The position numbers and the translations under genes are program-made. 6,534 nt of DNA from Betaproteobacteria bacterium (GTDB lineage Bacteria > Pseudomonadota > Gammaproteobacteria > Burkholderiales > SG8-39): contig VBCT01000332.1 in NCBI GenBank assembly GCA_005882235.1, positions 1 to 6,534 of the forward strand, written 5' to 3'. The notes beneath the pieces were generated by a model. That model did no database searches. It was not told the origin of the DNA and worked only from the letters and a program-made list of their open reading frames with translations. Within the stretch, counting starts at the first letter, position 1. Each line of letters begins with the position of its first letter. Below are positions 1 through 6,034 of this stretch, in pieces.

Positions 1-53
1 CTTAGTTGAAAGGGCTGATATCCCGATCCCGAGGGCATGACGTCGTATGCCTT

Positions 54-82
54 CGGTGCGCGCTACTTTAGCGCGCGCACCG
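54..82. other. GC-rich hairpin (inverted repeat) upstream of the lipoprotein gene
   Basis: The left arm CGGTGCGCGCTA (54-65) pairs with the right arm at 69-82, which is its reverse complement plus a 2-nt CG bulge; the loop is about 3 nt. No T-run follows on either strand, so it does not read as a standard intrinsic terminator. It may be the end of an upstream transcript cut by the window edge, or a stem-loop or operator in front of the lipoprotein gene. The pairing is directly visible; the role is unknown. Confidence 0.5.
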
Positions 83-95
83 AGCAGACGTAAAG

Positions 96-101
96 TATGA
101 T
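96..101 (+). promoter_or_regulatory. Candidate -10 box for the lipoprotein gene
   Basis: TATGAT at 96-101 matches five of six positions of the sigma-70 -10 consensus and lies 24 nt before the proposed TTG start. No -35 match is found at 16-18 nt spacing, because that position falls inside the GC-rich hairpin just upstream. If this is a real promoter it would be weak or need an activator. Confidence 0.25.
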
Positions 102-125
102 GCACAAAGAAAAGGTTGATGTCGG

Positions 126-761
126 TTGGCCAACTCCAGGGTGTCTCCGTGCGACTTCCTTCGGGCCGCCTGGGCGGCGAGCTTGGCGCTCGCCTTGGGC
201 TCCTGCAGCGCATTGGGTTCCAAAAGCGACACAGACGGACCGGAGGTCCTGCGCTACGAATATCGGCCTTCGCTCGGTTTCGTGCGCATCGAACGCATCG
301 AGTCCGGCGCCCCGGACAACGCTCACCCCTTTGGAATTTCCATTGACGCGATGCGCCAAAGGCTGGCAAGCGTCAAACTGAAGGACGATCCAATCTTTAC
401 GAGCGAGGAACTCGACGAGGTCGTGCCCTATCTCGCGGCCGCGCTGAACAATGTCGGGTCCAAGGAAGATGTCACTTTTGCGGTCACGGGCAGCCACGGC
501 CTGTTGGGTAAGTTTTCGCCGAAAACAGTCACGACCGGCCGCGTCTTTGTGCATGATCAACGGCTCAACATCATATTCGGAGTGGTCCACGATCCCTTTG
601 CTATCGTCCAGATGCAGACCCCGAACGTTCCGCAGCCGTTTACCCCCGGAACGCGCGCGAAGCGCATCGATACCAAACTGGCCATCAAGCCGGGCAAGGG
701 GCGGCTCGCTGCAGGCGATCGTCCGGATTGGGTGACGTTCGACGCCGCGCGGACGGAGTAA
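126..761 (+). CDS. Predicted lipoprotein of unknown function
   Basis: The 211-residue product has a type II signal sequence. A hydrophobic run at about residues 11-26 ends in a lipobox L-G-S-C, with Cys27 as the predicted lipidated residue, so the mature protein should be membrane-anchored on the periplasmic side. The start is uncertain. TTG at 126 has AAAGG 10 nt upstream and an in-frame stop at 117-119, so the frame cannot extend further; GTG at 141 is an alternative but lacks a usable ribosome site. The mature part has no motif that I can tie to a function. The segment TGRVFVHDQRLNIIFG (about residues 137-152) has the look of a conserved core in small uncharacterised proteobacterial lipoproteins, recalled rather than searched. 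The gene converges on the TAXI gene with 34 nt between the stops. That a lipoprotein gene is present is fairly sure; the function is not known. Confidence 0.7.
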   Translation: MANSRVSPCDFLRAAWAASLALALGSCSALGSKSDTDGPEVLRYEYRPSLGFVRIERIESGAPDNAHPFGISIDAMRQRLASVKLKDDPIFTSEELDEVVPYLAAALNNVGSKEDVTFAVTGSHGLLGKFSPKTVTTGRVFVHDQRLNIIFGVVHDPFAIVQMQTPNVPQPFTPGTRAKRIDTKLAIKPGKGRLAAGDRPDWVTFDAARTE

Positions 762-795
762 ACTGGGGCAGTCAGGTCCTGCGGGTTCCTGAAAA

Positions 796-1842
796 TCAGT
801 TGCAGAATCCCAGGATTCTTTCCTCCGCCGAGCATTTTCTCGCGGGCCTTGCGGCCGCTCTCGTCTTGGCGACACAGGCGCGGATCTCTTTCGTCGTCGG
901 CGGATAATAGATCCAGCCCGGGCCGAGAGCAGGCAGGCTCAAGTTGACTTCGCGCCATTTGGGATGACCCTGCGCCTGCAGGGTGGAAAAATTCTGGCAC
1001 AAGGATCGCGCAAACCGGATCAGGTGACCCACGGTGAACTGCAGGTTGTAGTCGTAGGTGACCAGAAACGCTCCCACCGAGACCGTCGTGAAGTCTTCCT
1101 TCAAAAGGTTGGGATAGCTGCTCGCGCTGACCACGGAATGGGAATAGACCGTCAGCGGAAGCTTGCTCGAGGGGTGGGTGGGATCGAACTTCAGGAGCTT
1201 GATGAACTTCTGCGCCTCGGGCTTCATGTTGGCGATCAGCGGGGCCGGCTGCCCCGCGGCGACGACGACGACATCGACCGACTTGTCGCCGATCAGCTTG
1301 ACCAGCGCGTCCTGGTTCTCGAGGAAGCTGTCGTTCGCCTCCGGAATGGGCGCATTGAACATCATCCGATACAGGGTATGCGTGATCAGGGCTGCCCCGC
1401 TGCCGAGGACGCCTCCGTTGATCTTCGCGTTCTTGATGTCGTGGAGATAGTTCAACGGCGAGTCGGCCCTGACGATGTAGTGAATCTCGGTGTTGTAGAG
1501 CGGCAGGATCACGCGCAGCGGACGGATGATGACGCTTGCCTCCTTGCTGCCACCAGCCGCTCTGTCGATGAAGGCCTGGTAAACGTCGGCCTGGACGATC
1601 GCGAATTTCACGCCGAGGTCGTAGCGAAGATGCTTGATGTTCGCAGCCGAACCCAACGTGGGCAGAACCTCCAGCGTGATCGTGGCCTCGGGAGCCACGT
1701 ACTTGGCGAGATCGGCGCCGATCGCAAAATAAGTGCCCTTTTCATTGGCTGTCACGATCTTGTACTCGGCAGCTGCGACAGCGGCCCCGCCGTGAAGGCA
1801 AAGGGCCGCCGCCATTAATGTCCCAACGAGTTTCCTGGTCAT
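796..1842 (-). CDS. TAXI-family TRAP transporter solute-binding protein
   Basis: The 348-residue product is a predicted periplasmic ligand-binding protein of the TAXI group, the soluble receptor of a tripartite ATP-independent (TRAP) uptake system; the ligand cannot be told. A Sec signal peptide covers residues 1 to about 25 (MTRK, a hydrophobic core, then A-V-A-A-A). Family features are EKGTYFAIGADLAKYV at 34-49 near the mature N-terminus, FAIVQADVYQAF at 80-91, GGVLGSGAALITHTLYRMM at 143-161 and VVVVAAGQPAPLIANM at 191-206. The start is ATG at 1842 because a strong AGGAGGG site lies 6 nt upstream; the open frame runs further upstream but only overlaps the preceding gene. The protein is somewhat longer than typical members, with a Cys-containing tail (C323, C337, C347) ending in the motif CSAEERILGFC plus Asn. 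No TRAP membrane subunit is visible nearby, so it is an orphan receptor in this window. It is the second gene of an operon with the zinc-ribbon gene. Confidence 0.88.
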   Translation of the reverse strand: MTRKLVGTLMAAALCLHGGAAVAAAEYKIVTANEKGTYFAIGADLAKYVAPEATITLEVLPTLGSAANIKHLRYDLGVKFAIVQADVYQAFIDRAAGGSKEASVIIRPLRVILPLYNTEIHYIVRADSPLNYLHDIKNAKINGGVLGSGAALITHTLYRMMFNAPIPEANDSFLENQDALVKLIGDKSVDVVVVAAGQPAPLIANMKPEAQKFIKLLKFDPTHPSSKLPLTVYSHSVVSASSYPNLLKEDFTTVSVGAFLVTYDYNLQFTVGHLIRFARSLCQNFSTLQAQGHPKWREVNLSLPALGPGWIYYPPTTKEIRACVAKTRAAARPARKCSAEERILGFCN

Positions 1843-1843
1843 G

Positions 1844-2605
1844 TCATTCCCTCCTCTGTGTGGGTGTTGGCGTGCATAGCCCAAGGGCCGCGAGCGCTTC
1901 CGTGCACGTCTGGGGGCGAGGGGGCTCCTGCCCGCCTGCGCCGGTCGCTTCGGGACGTTTGGGCGCCGCTTCAACGGCGGCTGTTTCCCGGTCCTTTTTC
2001 TGAGCGGGTTTCGTTGCGCACAATCCAAGGGTCGCGGCCGCTTCTGTGCATGCTTCCGAGCGAAACGGCTCCGGATCGCCTGTTTTCGTTTCCTGTGATT
2101 TTACCGGCTGGCGGCTCGCGCGCGGCTGGCTTGCCACGGCACGCACTGGTTCGGCAGGCGGGGTCACGAATGGCGAGGTCGCGGGGCCGGTGGGCAAGGC
2201 GCCGTCGTCTGCACGGGCTGATTTCGGATCGCCGGCCGCCGCTTCCCCGCCGAGAAAGCCGGCGTCGGCGGGAGCAACGCGACCGCTCGAAACGCTGCTC
2301 GCAGCGGGAGGCTGAGGCGCGTCAGCGTACGAACCCTGGCGGTAGGCGTAGTAGCCAAGGACGGCAACCGCCGCGAGAACCGCTGTGCCGACGATTGCCC
2401 GCGAGCGCCGCTGAGGCGAAGACCTGCGCGCGGACAGTTGGCCGCCGCACCAGCAACAGACCGTCGCCTTGGCCGGGTTCACCGTCCCGCAGCGCGCGCA
2501 CGATGCAAGGTGCACTGGAAGGTTCAAAGCTCCGCCGCAAGAGTTGCAGAACTTCGAGTCCGCCGGATTGTCGTGTTCGCAGTACCGGCATCGGGTAAGG
2601 GCCAT
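1844..2605 (-). CDS. Double zinc-ribbon membrane protein with a periplasmic Cys-motif tail
   Basis: The 253-residue product begins with two zinc-ribbon modules: C6-x2-C9 with C20-x2-C23, and C36-x2-C39 with C50/C51 and C53, each followed by a Gly-Gly turn. These probably bind one zinc each. A basic stretch (residues 60-69) precedes one membrane helix at about 70-88, so the positive-inside rule places the ribbons in the cytoplasm and the tail in the periplasm. The tail (about 90-253) is rich in Pro, Ala, Ser and charged residues and looks disordered. It carries two copies of an 11-residue motif, CTEAAATLGLC (186-196) and CTEALAALGLC (234-244). The start is ATG at 2605 with TGAGGA 7 nt upstream. 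It is the first gene of an operon with the TAXI gene. I do not recognise a named family; a role in sensing, scaffolding or assembly is only a guess. The architecture is well supported, the function is not. Confidence 0.8.
   Translation of the reverse strand: MALTRCRYCEHDNPADSKFCNSCGGALNLPVHLASCARCGTVNPAKATVCCWCGGQLSARRSSPQRRSRAIVGTAVLAAVAVLGYYAYRQGSYADAPQPPAASSVSSGRVAPADAGFLGGEAAAGDPKSARADDGALPTGPATSPFVTPPAEPVRAVASQPRASRQPVKSQETKTGDPEPFRSEACTEAAATLGLCATKPAQKKDRETAAVEAAPKRPEATGAGGQEPPRPQTCTEALAALGLCTPTPTQRRE
1849..1855 (-). promoter_or_regulatory. Strong Shine-Dalgarno site inside the upstream gene's end
   Basis: AGGAGGG on the minus strand lies 6 nt before the TAXI start codon, within the last codons of the zinc-ribbon gene, whose TGA stop (1846-1844) is one base from the ATG. 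This decides the TAXI start and points to translational coupling of the two genes. Confidence 0.85.
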
Positions 2606-2650
2606 GAATGAATCCTCAGGCCGAGCGGGCGTTTTTCGCTGACATCCAGC

Positions 2651-2656
2651 ATTGTA
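2651..2656 (-). promoter_or_regulatory. Candidate -10 box for the zinc-ribbon/TAXI operon
   Basis: Read on the minus strand, TACAAT matches five of six positions of the sigma-70 -10 box and would start transcription about 40 nt before the zinc-ribbon ATG. I see no convincing -35 hexamer at 16-18 nt, so this is tentative. Confidence 0.35.
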
Positions 2657-2728
2657 GGGCGGTTCAGCCGCGGGCGAAACAGCAGAGGCCGGGGTAGCCC
2701 ATATCCAGGAGCCTTTTTTACCGCCTGC

Positions 2729-2734
2729 TATAAT
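2729..2734 (+). promoter_or_regulatory. -10 box of the tRNA-Arg promoter
   Basis: A perfect TATAAT lies 14 nt before the mature 5' end of the tRNA. It is followed by a GC-rich discriminator (CAGCGC), as is typical of stable-RNA promoters under growth-rate or stringent control. No strong -35 match is seen at 17 nt spacing. Confidence 0.65.
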
Positions 2735-2748
2735 CAGCGCCTCGTTTC

Positions 2749-2825
2749 GCGCCCGTAGCTCAGTTGGATAGAGTACCTGGCTACGAACCAGGGGGTCGTG
2801 GGTTCAATTCCTGCCGGGCGCGCCA
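2749..2825 (+). tRNA. tRNA-Arg (anticodon ACG)
   Basis: The 77-nt gene folds into a complete cloverleaf. The acceptor stem GCGCCCG (2749-2755) pairs with CGGGCGC (2815-2821), followed by discriminator G and an encoded CCA (2823-2825). The anticodon stem CCTGG (2776-2780) pairs with CCAGG (2788-2792) around the loop CTACGAA, giving anticodon ACG at 2783-2785; A34 is expected to be edited to inosine to read CGU, CGC and CGA. The T arm is GTGGG-TTCAATT-CCTGC, with two G-U type pairs. The D arm carries AGCTCAGTTGGATAGAGT. It is a single-gene unit with its own -10 box and terminator. Encoded CCA fits a beta- or gammaproteobacterium. Confidence 0.96.
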
Positions 2826-2833
2826 GTCAATAC

Positions 2834-2870
2834 AAGCGGTTAAGTGGAAAAAACACTTAACCGCTTTTTA
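2834..2870 (+). terminator. Rho-independent terminator of tRNA-Arg
   Basis: A 13-bp perfect inverted repeat, AAGCGGTTAAGTG (2834-2846) and CACTTAACCGCTT (2854-2866), encloses the 7-nt loop GAAAAAA and runs into a T-tract at 2865-2869. It starts 8 nt after the tRNA CCA end. The same structure read on the minus strand has a shorter T-run, so the main direction is plus. Confidence 0.93.
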
Positions 2871-2928
2871 TTTGCACGGGGAGAATTGGGGATTTTTTCG
2901 CCTCCAACGCGGGTCGCTCTGCCAGGCT

Positions 2929-2956
2929 TTGAAGGCGGGGGAAGAACGCGAATAAA
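2929..2956 (+). promoter_or_regulatory. Candidate sigma-70 promoter for the EutA-like/cupin operon
   Basis: TTGAAG (2929-2934) and AATAAA (2951-2956), 16 nt apart, each match four of six consensus positions. This would give a leader of roughly 100 nt. The terminator just upstream means the operon needs its own promoter somewhere in 2871-3059, and this is the best match I see there. I find no gene in that 189-nt stretch, although the EutA-like frame stays open through it. Confidence 0.3.
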
Positions 2957-3059
2957 GAGAAGATATGGCTCGCCCTTACGTCGGACTCCTCAATGGTATC
3001 CGCCCAAATGGAGGTTAAAGGTACACTCACGCGCAGTACGACAGGATAAACGCGCAGAC

Positions 3060-4724
3060 ATGAAGAAGCCGGCGAAAACGAAGCGCCCTCATACGCTGGA
3101 GGACCATCTTCACGGCAGCGATTACGATCACAGCCACGACGGAGACGAGGCTGACCACGACCACGATCACTACGAGGCGGACGGTCGTCTCGAGGACAAC
3201 GCCTTGTGGATCCAGGATCATGTCTCCCTGCTCAGCGTGGGAATCGATATCGGCTCCTCGGGGACGCAGGTCATTTTTTCCCGCATCAATCTGCGGCGAA
3301 TGGGAGAGGAGCTCTCGAGCCGTTACTTCGTCGTTTCCCGCGAGACGCTGTTCCAGTCTCCGGTCTCCCTGACTCCATATCGGAGCGAGGAGCTCATCGA
3401 CGATGCCGAGCTGGGAGCCATCATCGACCGGGCTTTCGCCGACGCCGGGCTACACCCGGACGACATCGACGCCGGGGTCGTGATCCTGACCGGCGAAGCT
3501 CTGCGGCGCGAAAACGCCGAAGCCATCGCGAGCGTTCTCGCGGAGCAGCGCGGGGAATTCGTCTGCGCCACCGCCGGCCACCACATGGAATCGATGCTCG
3601 CGGCGTTCGGCTCGGGGGCCGCCCGCGTATCTCACGACTCGGGAAAGCGCATACTCAACGTCGACATCGGCGGCGGCACGACCAAGCTTGCTCTCGTCGA
3701 GCGGGGGAAGGTGATCGCTACCGCCGCCGTGCACGTGGGGGGCCGGTTGCTGGTCATCGATGAAGAGAGGCGCATCGTGCGGCTGGATCCTGCCGGGCGC
3801 CATCTCGCTGCCCAGGCGGGATTTCATTGGAGCCGCGGCGATATCGCCGACGCCGCGGCCATGGAACGAGTCGCCGAATGGATGGCCGAGGCCGTTCTCG
3901 CCTCGGTTTCGGAGCGCCCCTTCGCGACCGAAGTGCAGAGCCTATTCCTGACCGAACCGCTTCCCGGGATGGAGGGAATCGACGGAGTGATGTTTTCCGG
4001 CGGGGTAGCCGAATACGTCTATCAGCGGGAAACGCGCGAATTCGGAGACATGGGCCCGCTGCTCGGCCGCGCACTGCGGAGAAAGGTGGACGCGGGTGCC
4101 TTGCCCTGGCCGTTGCTGCCGCCCGGCGAGTGCATCCGCGCCACGGCGCTCGGAGCTTCCGAGTACAGCGTCCAGCTGAGCGGCAACACGATCTACATCT
4201 CGAATCCGGGTGCGCTGCTGCCCAGGAAAAACCTGCAGGTGCTGCAGCCGTCCTACGTCTGCGAGGAGCACATCGATCCCAAGAAGCTTGCGGACGCGAT
4301 CGGCGAGCACTTCAAGGCTTTCGATCTCATCGAAGGCGAAAGCGAGGCGGCGCTCGCCCTGCGTTGGGAAGGAATTCCGTCCCATGAGCGTATCGCCGCC
4401 TTTGCCCTGGGTATCCGGAACGGACTGGGGAACACCCTTGCGAAGGGCATGCCCCTCTACATCATGGTCGACGGGGACATCGCGCAAACTCTCGGCGCCA
4501 TCCTCCGCGACGAAATGAGCGTCGACAGCGAAATTCTCGTGATCGACGGCGTCGTTCTCTGGGATTTCGACTACATCGACCTGGGGCGAATTCGCATGCC
4601 CTCGCAGACCGTTCCCGTCACCGTCAAATCCCTGGTATTCGGCGAAGACCCGCGCGGCCCCCACGGGCGCGCGCATCACCGGCACCACGGCCACGATCGT
4701 GCCCGCCGGAGCGGAAGCGTATAA
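3060..4724 (+). CDS. EutA-family reactivating-factor ATPase with His-rich termini
   Basis: The 554-residue product belongs to the EutA family of ASKHA-fold ATPases, whose studied member releases damaged cobalamin from ethanolamine ammonia-lyase. Visible motifs are phosphate-1 VGIDIGSSGTQ (60-70), TGEALRRENA (144-153), phosphate-2 NVDIGGGTTK (200-209), the adenosine motif VMFSGGVAE (310-318) and the family-typical stretch ECIRATALGASEYSVQLSG (357-375). It is longer than enterobacterial EutA (about 467 residues), mostly through added ends: an Asp/His-rich N-terminus with eight His in residues 11-37, and a His/Arg-rich C-terminus with six His in residues 535-545. The start is ATG at 3060. An AGGA lies 13 nt upstream, which is long, but the frame further upstream crosses the tRNA terminator and shows no family similarity. 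It is the first gene of an operon with cupins, with 24 nt to the next start. No eutB or eutC is visible, so the client is probably another enzyme. The family call is strong; the substrate is unknown. Confidence 0.88.
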   Translation: MKKPAKTKRPHTLEDHLHGSDYDHSHDGDEADHDHDHYEADGRLEDNALWIQDHVSLLSVGIDIGSSGTQVIFSRINLRRMGEELSSRYFVVSRETLFQSPVSLTPYRSEELIDDAELGAIIDRAFADAGLHPDDIDAGVVILTGEALRRENAEAIASVLAEQRGEFVCATAGHHMESMLAAFGSGAARVSHDSGKRILNVDIGGGTTKLALVERGKVIATAAVHVGGRLLVIDEERRIVRLDPAGRHLAAQAGFHWSRGDIADAAAMERVAEWMAEAVLASVSERPFATEVQSLFLTEPLPGMEGIDGVMFSGGVAEYVYQRETREFGDMGPLLGRALRRKVDAGALPWPLLPPGECIRATALGASEYSVQLSGNTIYISNPGALLPRKNLQVLQPSYVCEEHIDPKKLADAIGEHFKAFDLIEGESEAALALRWEGIPSHERIAAFALGIRNGLGNTLAKGMPLYIMVDGDIAQTLGAILRDEMSVDSEILVIDGVVLWDFDYIDLGRIRMPSQTVPVTVKSLVFGEDPRGPHGRAHHRHHGHDRARRSGSV

Positions 4725-4748
4725 TCGTCGGCGCGAGCGGAGATCACC

Positions 4749-5303
4749 ATGGGCGTCGAATCTCACTACAGCAGCAAGAAAGACCGGGTATTCGTAAGGG
4801 CGATCACCGGTCATTACAAGCTCAAGGACGAGCTCGCGCGGCTGCGCGCGCTGCCGCGAGTACGCAAGGGCTCCGAGATCAGATTCGTGGACGGGCCGCA
4901 GGCTTACAGCCGCCACTACGTCGAGCCCCACGACGGGGTGACCCAGACGCTGCATATCCACCTCGAGGAATACGGTCCCGGAGGCAAGTCCCAGAAACAC
5001 GGCCACGTGAATGAGGCCGCGTTCTACATCCTCGACGGCAAGGGTTACGAGATCCACGACGGGATCCGGTACGACTGGCAGGCTGGGGACGTGGCGGTGG
5101 TCCACAACAACTGCGTACACCAGCACTTCAACGCCGATCCTGCCAAGCCGGCGCGCGCGCTCGTGCTCAAGACCAAGCCGATGTACATGTTTCTGAACAT
5201 GCTGTTCCAGCACCTTGTCGAGCCTCGTCCCACCGAGCCGGCCCCCGGGGGGCAGGGCTTCGAGGCCAGGGAAGCAGAGGTCGATTACAACCATGCGAAA
5301 TGA
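4749..5303 (+). CDS. Cupin-domain protein 1 of the operon
   Basis: The 184-residue product is a single-domain cupin (small beta-barrel, usually binding Fe, Mn, Ni or Zn). Cupin motif 1 is at residues 78-97: G78, H84-x-H86, E89 and G97. The position that normally holds the ligand Glu (seven residues before G97) is Ala90, with Glu89 just before it. Motif 2 is at 113-128: G113, then H124 and N128 in VHQHFNAD, with His119 and Asn121 in place of the usual Pro and Gly. The N-terminal 60 residues and the C-terminal tail (about 155-184) are charged and lie outside the barrel. The start is ATG at 4749 with CGGAGA and a 6-nt spacing. It lies 24 nt after the EutA-like gene and 32 nt before the next cupin. 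The reaction is not predictable: dioxygenase, isomerase or a non-catalytic binding role are all possible. Confidence 0.85.
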   Translation: MGVESHYSSKKDRVFVRAITGHYKLKDELARLRALPRVRKGSEIRFVDGPQAYSRHYVEPHDGVTQTLHIHLEEYGPGGKSQKHGHVNEAAFYILDGKGYEIHDGIRYDWQAGDVAVVHNNCVHQHFNADPAKPARALVLKTKPMYMFLNMLFQHLVEPRPTEPAPGGQGFEAREAEVDYNHAK

Positions 5304-5335
5304 TGAGCGCGTGACGACTACGAAGGAGAGACGAA

Positions 5336-5950
5336 ATGGCCTGGGGTGAATCGAAAGCCTGGATGCGCGGGACGGCGAGCGGAAAGCTGTACCAGGCGTT
5401 GCTGGACGACGCGCTGAATCAGCCGGTGCGCAACGCCAAGCGCAAGAAGATCGTGCATCCGCAGGAGATGCCGTGGGAGATGTCCCGGCAGGGCTTGCTC
5501 AAGCATCTGTTGAACGAGCAGATGAACACGCGCATGGAAACGGTGGACGCCTACATGCAAATCGTTCCGCCCGGGAGCCGATCGGGCAAGCACCGCCACC
5601 TGGCCGAGGAGTGCCTGTACGTCGTGGAAGGACGCGGTTACGACCTGCACCAGGACTGCGACGTGGAGATCACCGACACCTACCACTGGAAGCCCCAGGC
5701 GGAAGTGAAGCGCTACGAGTGGGAAGCGGGGGACGTGATCTACATTCCACCCAGCACGATCCACCAGCATTTCAACGCGGATCGACAGCGTCCCGCGAGA
5801 CTCGTCTCCGCGACCAACCGCATTTACAAATATTGCGGATTGAACGACCTTGAGCAATTGGAGGACGCGCCGGAGTACGACTCCAAGGTCGTGCTCGACG
5901 CGGATCTCATCAAGCAATACCTCGCGGGAAAGGTCAAGGAGCCCGCCTAA
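5336..5950 (+). CDS. Cupin-domain protein 2 of the operon, complete metal site
   Basis: The 204-residue single-domain cupin has canonical motifs. Motif 1 (80-99) is G80-x5-H86-R-H88-x3-E92-x6-G99, and motif 2 (132-147) is G132-x5-P138 followed by H143 and N147. The predicted metal ligands are therefore H86, H88, E92 and H143. The inter-motif loop is longer than in its neighbours (residues 100-131, with DCDVEITDTYHWKPQ at about 107-121). A basic N-terminal arm of about 70 residues precedes the barrel, and a helical-looking acidic tail follows. The start is ATG at 5336 with AAGGAGAG and good spacing. It has the best-preserved active site of the three cupins and is the likeliest catalyst. The substrate cannot be read from the sequence. 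Confidence 0.88.
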   Translation: MAWGESKAWMRGTASGKLYQALLDDALNQPVRNAKRKKIVHPQEMPWEMSRQGLLKHLLNEQMNTRMETVDAYMQIVPPGSRSGKHRHLAEECLYVVEGRGYDLHQDCDVEITDTYHWKPQAEVKRYEWEAGDVIYIPPSTIHQHFNADRQRPARLVSATNRIYKYCGLNDLEQLEDAPEYDSKVVLDADLIKQYLAGKVKEPA

Positions 5951-5960
5951 GGTCGGCGGG
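5942..5960 (+). other. Small hairpin across the stop codon of cupin 2
   Basis: CCCGCC (5942-5947) and GGCGGG (5955-5960) form a 6-bp GC stem around a 7-nt loop that contains the TAA stop. No T-tract follows, so it is not an intrinsic terminator. It could modulate expression between cupins 2 and 3 or be chance in GC-rich DNA. Confidence 0.3.
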
Positions 5961-6006
5961 GCGTCGGTCTCGGCCGGTCGCTCGAGGCCGTCCAGGCGAA
6001 TCAAAT

Positions 6007-6020
6007 CCTATACGTACAGG
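6007..6020. other. Near-palindrome before cupin 3
   Basis: CCTATACGTACAGG is an inverted repeat with a perfect TACGTA core and matching CCT/AGG ends, with one mismatched pair. It sits just ahead of the cupin 3 ribosome site, in the longest gap of the operon (84 nt). It could be a weak operator or chance; nothing else supports it. Confidence 0.2.
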
Positions 6021-6034
6021 TGCAGGAGCATTCC

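Noticed and set aside
772..792. Possible terminator between the convergent lipoprotein and TAXI genes
   Set aside because: TCAGG and CCTGA form only a 5-bp stem with an 11-nt loop and no T-run on either side.
964..1818. Antisense open frame of 284 codons over the TAXI gene
   Set aside because: It lies wholly inside a gene with a signal peptide and TAXI motifs on the other strand. Its translation is rich in Asp/Val/Arg, as expected for a shadow frame, and it shows no motif.
1843..2028. N-terminal extension of the TAXI frame up to 2028
   Set aside because: It would place 62 Arg/Pro-rich residues before a clear signal peptide and overlap the zinc-ribbon gene. The AGGAGGG site fixes the start at 1842.
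2701..2720. T-run after GGAGCC as a possible terminator before the tRNA
   Set aside because: The nearest stem (AGGC with GCCT) is 4 bp across a long loop, and no plus-strand gene ends there.
2844..3059. N-terminal extension of the EutA-like frame from a GTG at 2844
   Set aside because: The start would lie inside the tRNA terminator stem, and the extra residues show no resemblance to EutA.
2749..3059. Integration site of a mobile element at the tRNA 3' end
   Set aside because: No second copy of the tRNA 3' end and no integrase gene are found in the window; the tRNA is followed by its own intact terminator.
3942..5294. Long antisense open frame (450 codons) across the EutA-like gene and cupin 1
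   Set aside because: It mirrors two well-supported genes with clear family motifs, has no family motif of its own and crosses a gene boundary. It is a GC-rich shadow.
5318..6004. Antisense open frame of 228 codons over cupin 2
   Set aside because: It covers exactly the cupin 2 gene, which has canonical metal-binding motifs and a strong ribosome site, and it has no motif of its own.
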